64,000 nt of DNA from Callipepla californica brunnescens (taxonomy: Eukaryota; Chordata; Aves; Galliformes; Odontophoridae). The stretch is from the NCBI GenBank assembly GCA_023055505.1, contig JALIRH010000004.1, forward strand, positions 10,163,368-10,227,367, read 5' to 3'. Positions within the stretch are counted from its first letter, which is position 1, and every line of letters starts with the position of its first letter. A model generated the notes under the pieces. The model did not search any database. It saw nothing but the letters and a program-made list of their open reading frames with translations, and was not told the DNA's origin. Shown here piece after piece: positions 52,471 through 64,000 of this stretch. Both the position numbers and the translations under genes were made by a program.

Positions 52471-53180
52471 AACAGAATCATTTGAGTTGGAAGGGACCCT
52501 TAAAAGCCATCTAGTCCAACTCCCCTGCAATGAACAGGGACATCTACAATAGATCTGGTGCTCAGTCCCATCCAGCATGACCTTGAATGCCTCCAGAGAC
52601 AGCACATCCACCACCTCACTGAGCAGTCTGCTGCAGTGCCTCACCACATTCGCTGCAAAAACATCTTACCTGATCAAATCTAAATATCTCCTCTTTTAGT
52701 TTGAAACAATTTCCCCTTGTCCTGTCACAAGGGATCCTGCTAAAGAGCCTGTCCCCCCTGTTCTTACAGCTCCCCTTCATATACTGAAAGGCCACTGTCA
52801 GGTCTCCCTGGAGCCTTCTCTTCTCCAGGATGAACAGCCCCAGCTCTCATAGCCCATCCTTGCAAGTAAGATATTCCATCCCTTGGATCAACTGTTGTCA
52901 CCCTCCTCTGGACACACTCCAATAGGTCCATGTCTCTCCTGTACTGAGGACACCCATACCTGGATGCTGTACTCCAGGTGATGTCTCACCAGCACAGAGT
53001 AGAGGGGCAGGATCACTTCCCTTGCCCAGATGACTTTGCTTCTTTCGATGCAGCCCAGGATATGGTTAGCTTTCTGGCTGCGAGGCACACTGCTGACTCA
53101 TGTCCAGCTTGCCATCCACCAGCACCCCCAAGTACTTTTCAACAGGGCTGTGCTGCATCCTTACATCCCACAGCTTAGGA
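52471..53180 (-). mobile_element. CR1 LINE, 0.7 kb, minus strand
   Basis: It begins agaatcatttgagttggaag, with the typical CR1 block ctcccctgcaatgaacaggg shortly after. It extends into the C-terminal part of ORF2 (the reverse complement of the LRELGLFxLE-type tail around 52.8 kb). It is 5'-truncated near 53180. It is better preserved than the 19.6 kb copy but still interrupted. Confidence 0.92.
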
Positions 53181-54277
53181 GGACACTCTAAGCCTTTGAA
53201 AGCATAATACTGTTCTCACAAAGGAGTGTGAGTCACGCCATGAATATTATTTGAGAGAGTAAGCATAAAAAAAAATCCCATCCAAAGCAATCGTGTACTC
53301 CTCCGCCCGTGTCTTTCATCTACTACATCCATTCACTACTACTCTCTTGCTGGTGGAGATTCTCTTGATGTATACAAACGTCATCAACTAAGTAAAAAAG
53401 TACTCAGTGAAGCAGCTTCCACCCTACGCTCAGTCAAACAAGCAGGAATCTGATACTCTCACTTGTACTCCTGGTTTTGCCACTGATTCTCCTTGACCTT
53501 GGTCCTGGAACAAGTGCACAAAACATTGCTACACCTCACAGAAGCCTGGGAAAAAAATATGGGTATCTGAAAATTGGTATAGGCAAAGGCATTTGGAAAG
53601 CTAGGCAAAAAGAAAGTACAGCAACAACACCGCCTCGTGAACCAATTCTGACTGTGCAAAGAGCGCTAGTGCATTAGGAAGGCTTTCAGTTCTTCTGTGC
53701 TTTCACCTCTCAAATGCCTCCAGATGTCAGTTTCTATCTACTTCTATTGAGTAGGTAAAAAGACACCAAAAGCATAAAGAGTAAGAGGCATCTCACCACC
53801 TAAGCACAGATTTTACTACATAAATTCATAAAAGAAATGAGGATTTGAAGGTTACTATTAACAACACAGATGCTAAAAGTGCAAGTCCTGGAAAAGCACA
53901 GCTGCATCTGTGCCATTTCAAAAAAGTCTTTTTCCTCAAAGACTTATTTGCCACCCACACAGCACTACTGGAGATAACACATAGCAAAGCATACAGATGT
54001 GCATGTTCACAGCAGGCAGTTCAAGTGCTTCACAGTGGCACTGGAGAAGATAAGGATAGACTCATGTTCAGAAGATACCCTCAAGAAAAAAAAATCTACT
54101 AGACAGCACAAGGTTTCTGGGACTAGATCAGATCATTGGCACTGTAAATACTTTGTAATCTTATCAGTCCACACCTTCAACTGTGGAGAGACCTCTTAGG
54201 TACAATACATTATACAGATCCAAGTTTACAGGCACTGCTCTGTGAGCCATGCTGCTATGGGCACAGCAGAGTCTCAC

Positions 54278-54336
54278 CACCTTCACAAGAAGGCTCTTCT
54301 CCAAAATCACAGAGGCAAATGGGAGATTAAGCTCAG
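54278..54336 (-). CDS. Chain B exon 1 (internal), unidentified
   Basis: A 59-bp minus-strand segment between the acceptor cttgattggaggcag and the donor GGTG|GTGAGA. After two leading bases it reads ELNLPFASVILEKSLLVKV. The end is phase 0, compatible with the acceptor at 51503. Small size and the search over many possible junctions weaken the case. An alternative donor three bases earlier (AAG|GTGGTG) keeps the same frame. Confidence 0.27.
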
Positions 54337-56079
54337 CTGCCTCCAATCAAGGGAGCAGAAAACACCCCACACAAGAGCTCAGCAATGCAGTGGCTGCTTG
54401 GGAAGTTCTACCTGCCCTCCTACAGACCAGACAACAGCAAGTTGTTTTGTACCTCCTGCCTTCTGTAGACGTTACAGGTAAATGCCTCCAGAGGAGACAC
54501 TGAGGATCACTGCACACAAACAGAATGAAGCGCCACTGAAAGAACTATACTATCATTTTTGTATTGAGAGATGGGAGAGAGCAAATGCCAGGGCAGACAC
54601 AATTATTTCTGGGCATGCCTTCAACTGGCTAAAACCTAACTTCACAAGCCATTTCCTCTCCTTGTGCAGGCCCATACAGGCACAGTCACCTCAAAGGAAA
54701 GACAGTCCACTTGAACAATTTCTTCTACAACAAACCTTCCAATTTTGTCCTCAAGGCAGAATTTTTTCCAGCCATCTGCTGCATTATATACTAAGCAGAC
54801 TCTGGTCATAAACACAAACACCAAGGCAAACTGCAGCTAAATGCACAGAAGAAAATAATGCATGGACAGGAGGCAGTTGATACAGTCGCCTTTAACCAGT
54901 TTCAGATCACCCAAGAAAGACAGGAATCACAATTCGGTAATAAAGAAGAAATAGCTTACTCTTTCCAAGGATCAGCACTCACTGGAAACTCCAAAAAAAG
55001 AGGCAGCCTCCAAGAAGAGATGCTTCCCCTTCAGTTACCAGCCCTTAAATGAGGTTAGGAAGGAGGGGATTTCAGCCCCCCTCGCCTTCCAGTTGCACTG
55101 GTGAATTGCTCACACTTGAGCTCCCAGGGCTGGCACACCCCTTCACCAGGTGCTCAATCACTGCTTCAGGCCATGACCTAACAGATCCCACACAAAAGTG
55201 ATTTTATTTTTATTTAATCATTTATTTACTTATTTTGTCTACACAGGTAGCAGGAAAGGAAAAATAAAAGAGCTGCAGGAGTTGTGTGAGAAAAGCACAA
55301 AAATCCCACAAGCAAGTCAAACTTACTTTTAGAAGTTGTGTATGGTTACAAAAGAAGTAACCTTCAGCAGCTAAGCAGCCAGTTACACAGCTCAGGTAGA
55401 CTGAGCAGTCATGAGCCGTCCTATTTGAAGGCTTCCAACATCACAGAGCAGCAGCACAGGCACAGAACTAAGCACGCTGCCCATTGATGTCAAGCAGTAC
55501 ATGCAATGCCAACAGGAAAACAAGCCCAGGGGGACTTGTAAAGCAGCAGCAATAAGTTGGAATCAAGGATAAAGTACTATTTTGGTACTGAGGCTTAAAG
55601 CTATCAGCCTAAACAGATGCTCACTACTGCTAAACTGAATGATGTATACAAGAGAGCAAACACCTACTTTATAAGGAAAGGTAACAGGTAAATTTTATAA
55701 TAGCTAATATATGTATTTCCTTCTTCCATTTAACTCACAAGGTATACGAGCTCTGGTCCTTTCATTTGTACAGTTTCATTGATGACAGCAAACATCAGAA
55801 AAGCAATCCTTCATTATCCTTTTGGGGAAAAAAAAAAAAAGTCTTCATCCTATAGGTTTGACAAACAAGAGTAAACTCCAAGAACAAATATTCCATGTTC
55901 AAAGAGGTGAGAGCAACACACTGTTCACACCCTTATCTATCTGGAGGAAGTAGGCATTTGGTTAACTTGAAGTGCCAGTCAATCAAAAGTTATTATAGGA
56001 AAAGAAGGAGGGGCCGGGAATCAAGCTTGAGCCACAGCAGTAATTTGTGGAGAAAATTACAGCAAAGAAGATCGTCCAG

Positions 56080-56156
56080 TTATTCAGGGATGTACGCTGT
56101 GAGGTACTTTGCAGCAGTGCTGTCTTTCTGTTCCACATCACAGAAGTATTTCTTTC
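56080..56156 (-). CDS. Possible exon with two competing frames
   Basis: A very good acceptor (cagccttttccttcag) precedes this segment. Read after two bases, it gives KKYFCDVEQKDSTAAKYL and then TAYIPE with a TAA stop, a plausible charged C-terminus. Read in phase 0, it gives ERNTSVMWNRKTALLQ and stays open much further to the left, which would suit the phase-0 end of the 57.1 kb candidate. I cannot choose between a terminal exon of one gene and an internal exon of another. No poly(A) signal was confirmed. Confidence 0.25.
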
Positions 56157-56936
56157 CTGAAGGAAAAGGCTGCAGCTCATCAACATATACACACATGTAC
56201 AAGGAAAAGCAGAACAGGACTTGCCCATAGGCCAGATCTGGCCCAATTATTGATACAGCTGAACCTCTGAATCACTAGTCTGTGCTTATGCCTGTTTCAT
56301 ATTTTCCTTCTTCCCAGTTCTCCGCTCTTCATGCTACAATTAAAAGAGAAGTTCTTAGCACTTATCACACTACAACTCATCACAAAGCTAACAATATTAT
56401 CTCCGAAAACTTCTATAATGTTTTTAAGGATCAATTGTATTATCTGTACTTGTATGCTTCGTTACATACAGCCACACATTCAAGGTCAAAAATACACAAA
56501 AAGATAAGAAAAGACAGCAGAAATGAAAGTAGCAGTTTTAAGTATCCGGTTAGCTTGCTTTCCATTTTGTGCTCTCGCAACAGGACAGTTTGCTGCTTTT
56601 GAACAATTGATGAAGATCCACAAAACCCCTACTATGTAGACAGCTGAGCCTCATAGCAGTTTGGCTGTATGTCAAGTACCAAAGCCTGAAATCCACTGTA
56701 ACGTAATGACTGATCATCACTGACTCCAATAAGCCTTGAATCAAGTCTTACCTTTAAGTCTCATTAAATTCATTTTTATATAAAAATCAATAGCCCTTTT
56801 ACCTCCTCCATCAACTGTGAGAGAAATAACAGAAACACTTGTTATGATCAGACTTGCATCTTACACATGCTATAAGAGCTCCACAATGGAATTAATCAAA
56901 GTGAAGGGGTTGTAATAGGCTTAAAAACGAACACAC

Positions 56937-57106
56937 ATTAATAATTGCTCCCTTGCAATAGAGTTCATAGCCAAGTGTAAGTTCAGGACAATCCCATGTC
57001 CATTGCTGAAGCAGAATTGCCTCTTTTGCAATGAGAACAAGCAAGTGACTATTTTGCATAGTCATGGGCCAAGGTGGGAAGACACTGTATAAATTCCATT
57101 CATCCA
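56937..57106 (-). CDS. Candidate exon, unidentified protein
   Basis: A T-run and tag form a strong acceptor. After two bases the minus strand encodes DEWNLYSVFPPWPMTMQ, NSHLLVLIAKEAILLQQW and TWDCPELTLGYELYCKG, open for 56 codons. The composition is protein-like. The donor is weak (AAT|GTGTGT, phase 0) and no better one was found. It joins in phase to one reading of the 58.4 kb candidate (G+TG, Val). No family was recognised. Confidence 0.4.
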
Positions 57107-58336
57107 CTAAAAAAAAAAGAAGTTATAACAACAATGAGAAGGGAAAAGTACACTTCCCTCAGAGAAGATCACTTTTTTGGTCATTTACATGCTAAGCCCA
57201 GGTTTGCAGAGTCGGCAAGTACTACTATAGTCAGCAAGTAGCATGGCAATGGTGATGATACATGACAAATACATCAAAGCAGTCCTTTCCTTGTTACAAC
57301 TCTAGGCCTAGCACAAGACCCCAGACACCAGCTGGACTTAGCCATGATTCTTTATAACCCATTTACAAAGACTGATGGATAGGTGACCAGTTCTTTTCTT
57401 CTGTTCCTGTGAACAAAAACGTATCCTGACAGTTTTTTGCTGTCTTGGTCTTGGGTGAGGAAATTTGCCCTGAGAAACTCGTTCTCCTACTGATCTTTCT
57501 TCTGTCATCTTCGCAGCCTACAATGTTGTGACGCTCTTTGAAACTTCAGAACCAAAGGCGAAACTAACAAACTCATCTCTATTCTAAGTTAGAATTTGTC
57601 AGTGAAACCTTTTCAGAATTTTCCAGGCAAGGTGCTGAAATGGGAGAGCAGACAAGAAAGCAGAAACAGCTGTGATTTCTCATGAGACCATCTAATTATG
57701 CAGGAATATCCAACATCTTTCCTTTCTCCATCCTCCCATCAGCACACACTAAAAGCACCCAAAATCTTGATGGCATTTACCTTCAGAAGCCATTTGGAAA
57801 TAACTATCTTTACTTCACAGTGGTCTGACAGACAGAAAAACTGGCCTAGTCAAGCAGTAAGTCTGCTGCACAGCATGGAACTTCACAAAACTGAGTTCTG
57901 CTTTTATTTATTTACCAGGTTCATAATTTTAAACACATCTGAGGAAAATAGCTGGGGGGAAGGGGGCACCACACACAAATAAGTTTTAAAAACCAGAACA
58001 AAACCAAAACAAACAACAAGAAACTTCTGAACATGTCAGGATTTTTAGAGCAGAGCCAATTCTGCACTTCAGCTCCAAGACACAAGAACTAAAGCTAAGA
58101 ATACACTGTCAGGGATAAAAACAGCAGAACTGCAAGATAACCACTTAATCCCTTTGGAAGATTGCTGATCTTCCAAATGAATGGCAAGCTACAGGCATAC
58201 TCCGAAGTCCAAAGCATTGACTAAGGCTTCTATTTCAGAAAGCATTTTAAAATATATTTACACATATACATATGCCTTCTTCCTTCACTATGAAAATAGC
58301 ATTGTAAAATGCTGTAGGTACAGAGATAAAGTCTAC

Positions 58337-58443
58337 CCTTCTCGATCATAAGCAGGTAATTGTTCCAAGCAAATAGACAGAGCTTCTTCCAAGTGTATTG
58401 TGAAGTCATTGCAAATAAGAGAAGTCGATTCTGAAGCTGTATC
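58337..58443 (-). CDS. Candidate exon with undecided frame
   Basis: The acceptor ttgattgtgtgtag and the donor AAGG|GTAGAC bracket 107 bp. Frame 1 reads DTASESTSLICNDFTIHL and EEALSICLEQLPAYDRE, which looks more protein-like and fits the phase-0 end of the 61.6 kb candidate, but it leaves phase 2. Frame 2 reads IQLQNRLLLFAMTSQYTW and further, and fits the 57.1 kb candidate. Both cannot hold unless an extra exon lies between. No family was recognised. Confidence 0.3.
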
Positions 58444-61400
58444 CTACACACAATCAACTAGATACATCTAAGCTAAAAGCATGAACATCCTCACCAACTG
58501 AACTTCCTTTTAATGTACACTCTGTAAAAAGGTCAGATGTTGCATAGAGGACTACAGTTGAGTTTCAAATTGCACACAAACACCTGCATACAGCCTGAGC
58601 TATTTAACCATCAGGGGCAGAACCTCAGAGACACCTTGACTCCCTGTGCAGCAAAAGGAAAGAGCAGCTCACATTTTTCCATCCTGAGGGAAGTCAAAGA
58701 TTGGATCTTATCTCAAATAGGTGGGATGAATCTCCCACTCAAAAGAGATATTTTCTAAACCAGACTTTCCCTCTCAAAACTACAGTTTCCAGAAAGACAC
58801 AAAACATTAAAATAAAGGTCTCTACCAATTATAAACATGATGCAGGACACGGAATTACCATGATCCGTGGAGATTTCATTTATCACTTGAACTGCCTTAT
58901 TTGTCTAATTCACTTAATTAATGCTTTTAAAACACAACTTCAAGTGATAAAAAAGGCAGTTACTATAAACAGTGTTTTCAAGCATTGTTTTCACCTACTG
59001 ACTAAGGTTAGATGCCGATTTAGATCGCAGGAAGCCGTAGCACTTCAATTTCTGTACACTGTGGTATTTTTACTGGTCTGAAAGGATTGCCTACATAACT
59101 CTCCCTTCATTTTTTAAACCATAAAACTGTATTCTGTCACTTTTATGCGATGCCTTCAACAAAGCTTTTCACAAATAGGCTACTGGATCTTATTCACACT
59201 GCATTTTGTCTCATTGTTTCTGTCATTTTTATGCTGTCCCTCCAGCACAGCAGAAGGGATCACACAGTGCCTCAATTCAAATGCATGACTATGACCCTTG
59301 AAGAAGAGTTTCCATAGAGAGGGGTCAAAAAAAAAAAAGCAGAAATTGGGTAAGAATTATACCGTAGCCCTGTTTCTGCACAGAGAACAGCAAAATAAAG
59401 GCAGAGGGTGGAACTCATCTAAGAAAAAATACCTCCAGTATTTGTTGGTTTGAAGGCATTGTTATGGTTTACCACAATAATGACTTCAAAAGTCTCAAAA
59501 AAGAACTAAAAGTCTCTTTGAATGAGATATACTAATAAGCCTATCTTTGAGAAGTAGTCAGTACAGAAATTACAGAAATATGTCCAAGGTGCACCGTGGA
59601 GTGCCCATGCAGACACAGCATTAACGTCAGTTTTCTTAAATTAAAACAGTGATTCTAAAGCTCAGAAATTCCACTGCTGAGAATACAAAGGTTCCCTATT
59701 AGGAAACCGTTCAGAAAAAGATCTTAAAAAACCCATAGGTCGGTCTGAAAAGCATAGCTCCATTAACAAAGAAAAAAGTTGAAAACCATTGTCCCAACAC
59801 CCTTGCAGCCTCCCAAAAAAATTATGCAAAAACAGTGCTCAGAAACCTGACGTACAAGTCACATTCTCTGACAACAGCACACTCCACAGTGTCCCTGTAC
59901 TTCCCTCAACTGACAGCAATTTCCAGCAAAAGATCCAGCCACTGATGTTGTCCATTCTGTAGGCTCTTCCAAAGATACATGGATGGCATATAAGCATGCC
60001 ATTTATCTCCTCTGCCTACAAGGACCTTGTGAATTGTATATACAGCATTGCCAGCTTCTGCTTGCTTCAGGCCTGATGCTTTCCAGATAGCTACAGAGAA
60101 GCAGTGTTAGCGGCCCAAGGAAAGTCAGTGGCAAGTATCTCATCCAACCCCAAATAAAGTTTTGAAAAAAGCCCTATCCATGAAACTGAATCACAGAATG
60201 ATTTCAGTTCATGGACTTAGGCTCTCTTTACAGAGATTGTAGGACCTTGCCAGCCCACCTAACCTATGTCGAGATAAGCTTTGCTGGCAGAGACGATTTG
60301 CCTCAGTCTGAAGAGGAGCTACCTCCATTTGCTAAAGCTGTGAGGTGCTGCAGCTGCACTTCATAGCTGGGGGCTGTGAAGCAAAAATACTTTTGACTTA
60401 GGTGCTTAAACATAGCTGTGCTCTAGAGAAATACTGTACAGAACATCAAACACGTAATCTGCTGGCACGGACACTTTCTCTTTTGTGCTGCATCGTTCCC
60501 AACGCTGCCTGTATAGCTGTCGTATCCAAGTGCCTCCCAGCAGTGCACTAAGCACTGCAGCTAATATCTGACGTTCGGTTTATTCTCTCTTCCCTCAGGG
60601 AGAATCATATGCACTGCAGTATGAATTGTTTTGAGAGGGTAGGAGTTTTAAACAGGTGCAAACAGCTTCCTTTAAAAGCTGAAAGCAAGTGCCTTGAATG
60701 CAAAGGGTGCTCAAGCACATCATGTGTAGTAAAAGCTCGTTTCCAAGACTAGGGCCAATATCTCCTCCCCTCCATTAAAAAAGTGGCCTATTCTGCAAAT
60801 TATTGATTTATCCTTTTGATACAGCATTCTTTAGGGCCAAAAGCCAAATCAATAATTCCACTGAGGTTTGTTTGTGGCACATAATAGTTCAAGTACACCA
60901 CAACTGCACAAATTAATTATTCATTGATGCTTGTAAAGTATCTGGGGTCCTTGAATAAGGGGAACCACTAGTTTGTTATTTGATACAGGAAACTAGCCAC
61001 CTTCTCCATTTTGTAGACCAAATTTTCACATCTGTTTCCTTCATCTAGAACAATTCTTTTGCACCCTCCTGGCCATACTGTTCACTTTAACATGGCTTCT
61101 TCAGCTATACAGATCTTTATTCTTACATCTGGTTCCTGAAGCAAGCCAGCCTTGAATATTTGTTGAAGTCTAAATTAAATAGCATTTTCATAATAACATT
61201 GCTATTGAAGCAGTATCTCTACTGAGTGATACAGTTAACGTTTCTTAAAATTGCATACATGAAAGGCAGAAAATACTTCCTCCTTAGAAATGAGCAAAAG
61301 CAGATTACACAATTCCCAATAACAATGGAACAGAACTTGTGCATAGAAAAATAATGGTTTCCAGAAACATTTAAGGGTGAAGTTCCTTTTTGTGGGGTTG

Positions 61401-61616
61401 CTTGTTTGTTTCTGTATTTTTGGGCAAGTCAAAATCCACAGGCTTCAATACCAGAATCCTTTATTCACAGACCAGATTTTTTTTCTGTTTTGAGAACAAG
61501 ATTAAGAAAAAAGATTTCTACAGAGAGCCCGTGAGAAAAAACTGATCAGGTTTGTTCAAAGAGATATTTCTAATAAGTCCTTCACGAGCATACAAAGAGC
61601 AACTGATAAAAACCAC

Positions 61617-61668
61617 CTTTAACTCTTCACTTGTGGATGTAGCCGCTTTCTCCATGAAGAAGTCCACA
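61617..61668 (-). CDS. Possible short exon
   Basis: The acceptor is a T-rich tract ending ctgttactag. Fifty-two bases read VDFFMEKAATSTSEELK after one leading base and end at a weak donor, AAAG|GTGGTT. The frame remains open to 61518, so a longer or terminal exon is possible. No family was recognised. Confidence 0.22.
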
Positions 61669-62071
61669 CTAGTAACAGAAAAAAGTAGAGGGGAAGAAAA
61701 GAAAAAAAGTAGAGCAGAGACACAGTATCCCTGTGGTCTTAGTACTATCTTGGATTCCTTTTTACAATAAAAAAGTCTAAGAACCAGAAAGTCACATTTG
61801 AGTCCCATATGTAGGTCAGAGACTAACTGTTCTTTCCAAAAGAAATTAGCAATTAAAATTTAGAGATTTAATTTCACATTAAAAAAAAAGCATCCACAGG
61901 AGCACATCTGCCATCTCTGCTCATCGCTGTTCATAAAAATCTGAAGTGCAGCAGTCAAATGGATGGGACTGGACCCTTTTCATTAGCATACAGCAACATA
62001 ACAAGGAGTAACAGGCAAAAACGGTGCAGCAGGAAGTTTAATACATAAGTGAGGACGAACACTCTAACTGT

Positions 62072-62160
62072 GCAAATGACAGAGCACGGGAACAGGCTGC
62101 CCAGAGAGGCTGTGGAGTCTCCTCTGAAAATATTCAAGACTCATCTGGACCATTTCCTGA
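62072..62160 (+). mobile_element. CR1 LINE fragment, plus strand, about 90 bp
   Basis: It contains the CR1 tail block gggaacaggctgcccagaga, followed by ggctgtggagtctcctctg, in sense orientation. It is the only CR1 piece seen on the plus strand. The overlapping minus-strand frame of 65 codons is an antisense reading of this repeat. Confidence 0.8.
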
Positions 62161-64000
62161 ACTCTGGTGGAAAGCAGATGTTTTCTACTGTAGGAGTCCA
62201 GTATGAATAACCATCCAACAATGAATGAGAAAACAAGTCCATGGTGAACACCACATTGCAAGCGATCTTACCACAGTAGTCTTTGCTAGAACGAGTACCT
62301 ACGACACACAGTTGAGGATCTTCTCAAGCATTGCAGAGACAGACAATAAAAGCAAGACAATGAAAAGGACAGGCATACAATTACACATAGGAAAAAAAAA
62401 TTCTTCTTGATTTTGACTACTTTACAGTATAAATGGCATCACAGTAACTCAAAACCATCACAATTAGAACAAAAATCCCCTGAGGAAATCCCTGTTTCCA
62501 GTTAAAATTCTACTACACGTACCCAGTTTCACTCAACTAGAGAGGTAAAGCAGAACTGCAGTAAAATCAGAGACGTGGCCCAGAAAGAGGTGCATGCCCT
62601 TCTTCCCCAGCCAAGCTGACTCCAGCACTCCTGAAAGCAGACGCATCCCATGCTCACTGACATGTCATCAAGTTCCTCTTTTCAAGGTCAAAGCTCTTCT
62701 CACAGTGTTGGCTCTCCCGCTGATGATTTTTTAATTGGTCAGTCAAGGCTGCTACAGGATGACACAACATCATGCTTACAACAACACTTCCCAACCCAGA
62801 AGAAGGAAAATGAAATACATCTCTCCCTTACTTCAACCTGAAAACAGAGCCATAATCATGAGGCTGTGAGTAACTGGCTAGCACCTTCTGTTTAACCACA
62901 TCACTGTGGCACTTACTGCCATGCACAGACAAAAGATTTAATTTCTGTATTTCTCATTTCTACACGCTAACAACTGCTTTTCATGCAAGACTTGCTGTAG
63001 TCAGAACTAAGATCTCCATGAAAAGGAGTCAATTTGAAAAAACAGCACTTCTGTTTCAGTACCTTTCTGGCCTCTAGTTTGCTGTGGCATACAGAGTAGA
63101 GCTGGCATCCGACTTAATGCAAAAAGGTCTCTTTGTGCAAGAAATACTTACCAGCCCTCTCATGGAACAGCCATTACAAACCCAGAAAACCAGCCCTAGC
63201 AGTGGCACTTTCACAGCCTCCCCCTAAGACAAACTCTGCTAGTACCCCTCCTTTCCAACCCACTGATCTATTACAGTGTCATCACCTGCAAACTCAGACA
63301 TTAGCAAGACACAAGGGGGCAGAAAGTAGTTGAATAGATACATACAGCAATGAAGAAGCAGCGTTTTTCAGGGAGAAGACCAGAGATCGGTCATTCGCTC
63401 TTTGCACCAAAGAGAGAGGGTTAAGTTTATCAACAAATCAAACCCTTTTGTTCATCTTCCAAGCATATTCCAGATGAGCTGCAAACTCCCAGAAAAAGGG
63501 CAGAAAATAGTAAGTGACTTATAGTATCATTAGAACAGTACCCTAGAAGATTATGCAGCTTTTATTTAACGCTTCTGAAGATAAGTTTCTTATTTATTAT
63601 TTGCACAAGTTCTACTTAACTCATAAAACCACAATTACTTGCGGGGAAAAAAAAAAGTGAACAGAATCTAACAAAGTTTAGTCTGGATACCACTCTTCCT
63701 TTGGGAAAGCAGCTTCAAACAGATGAGCCAGAGCTACTTATGCAAGCAACAGGTTTTTTTACTCCATTTCTCAGAAGTGAGAAACAAGAGAACTTAAAAT
63801 TCCTGCCCATTTGGCAGAATGTAGGGCTCTTTCTGCTTGCCTCTCTCTCCAGGCCACAACATAGTAATCCACAAAGTAAATTCAAAGTCCTGAACACATC
63901 TGCAGTTTTACATCTGGTTCTTGTTATTTTAACCTCAGAAGCAAAGATTTTTTCTAAGTAAGAAATACAATCTGAATCTGATTTCTGCTGATTGCTTATA
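62161..64000. other. No supported gene
   Basis: A few short plus-strand frames are open, for example 63701-63961, whose first part (LQTDEPELLMQATGFFTPF) looks protein-like and is followed by GTAGGG. It has no good acceptor, so it is not called. Confidence 0.4.

Overview
This window looks like AT-rich, repeat-poor nuclear DNA from a bird, most likely a galliform on a large chromosome. The evidence is several 5'-truncated CR1 LINE fragments with the avian reverse-transcriptase signature (FADD) and the CR1 3' end. There is also one short mariner remnant that I recognise as Galluhop/Mariner1_GG-like. No bacterial genes, operons, CRISPR arrays, rRNA or convincing tRNA genes are visible, and I saw no CpG-rich promoter block.

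Most of the window reads as intron or intergenic sequence. The coding signal is a scatter of short minus-strand segments bounded by plausible splice sites. The best set (chain A) runs from 39971 down to 30882: five segments of 346, 165, 156, 136 and 87 bp. Their splice phases agree at all four junctions. Joined, they stay open for about 295 codons, end in a stop, and have a poly(A) signal about 270 bp further on. A weaker set (chain B, 54336 to 48476) has four phase-compatible segments and an AATAAA about 94 bp after its stop. Further single candidates lie at 61.6, 58.4, 57.1, 56.1, 16.0, 5.1 and 4.5 kb. I recognise no gene family in any of them, so no symbols are given. Chains A and B could be two genes or one alternatively ended gene.

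Layout: 1-8.1 kb is mostly empty with two weak exon candidates. A mariner remnant lies at 8.1-8.7 kb. Unannotated DNA follows to 19.6 kb, then a CR1 copy at 19.6-20.5 kb and more unannotated DNA to 30.4 kb. Chain A occupies 30.6-40 kb, a long CR1 copy 44.1-45.5 kb, and a plus-strand single-membrane-span ORF 46.1 kb. Chain B at 48.4-54.3 kb is interleaved with CR1 fragments at 47.7, 52.3 and 52.5 kb. More minus-strand exon candidates and one plus-oriented CR1 scrap complete the right end.

The most unusual observation is a 60-bp, 58/60-identical copy of the 3' end of a chain A exon. It lies 5.9 kb further along the same strand, just past the predicted gene end, and the match stops within 1 bp of the exon-intron junction. 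I did not find a convincing new biological system. All exon calls rest on frame, phase and splice-site inspection by eye, with no homology search.
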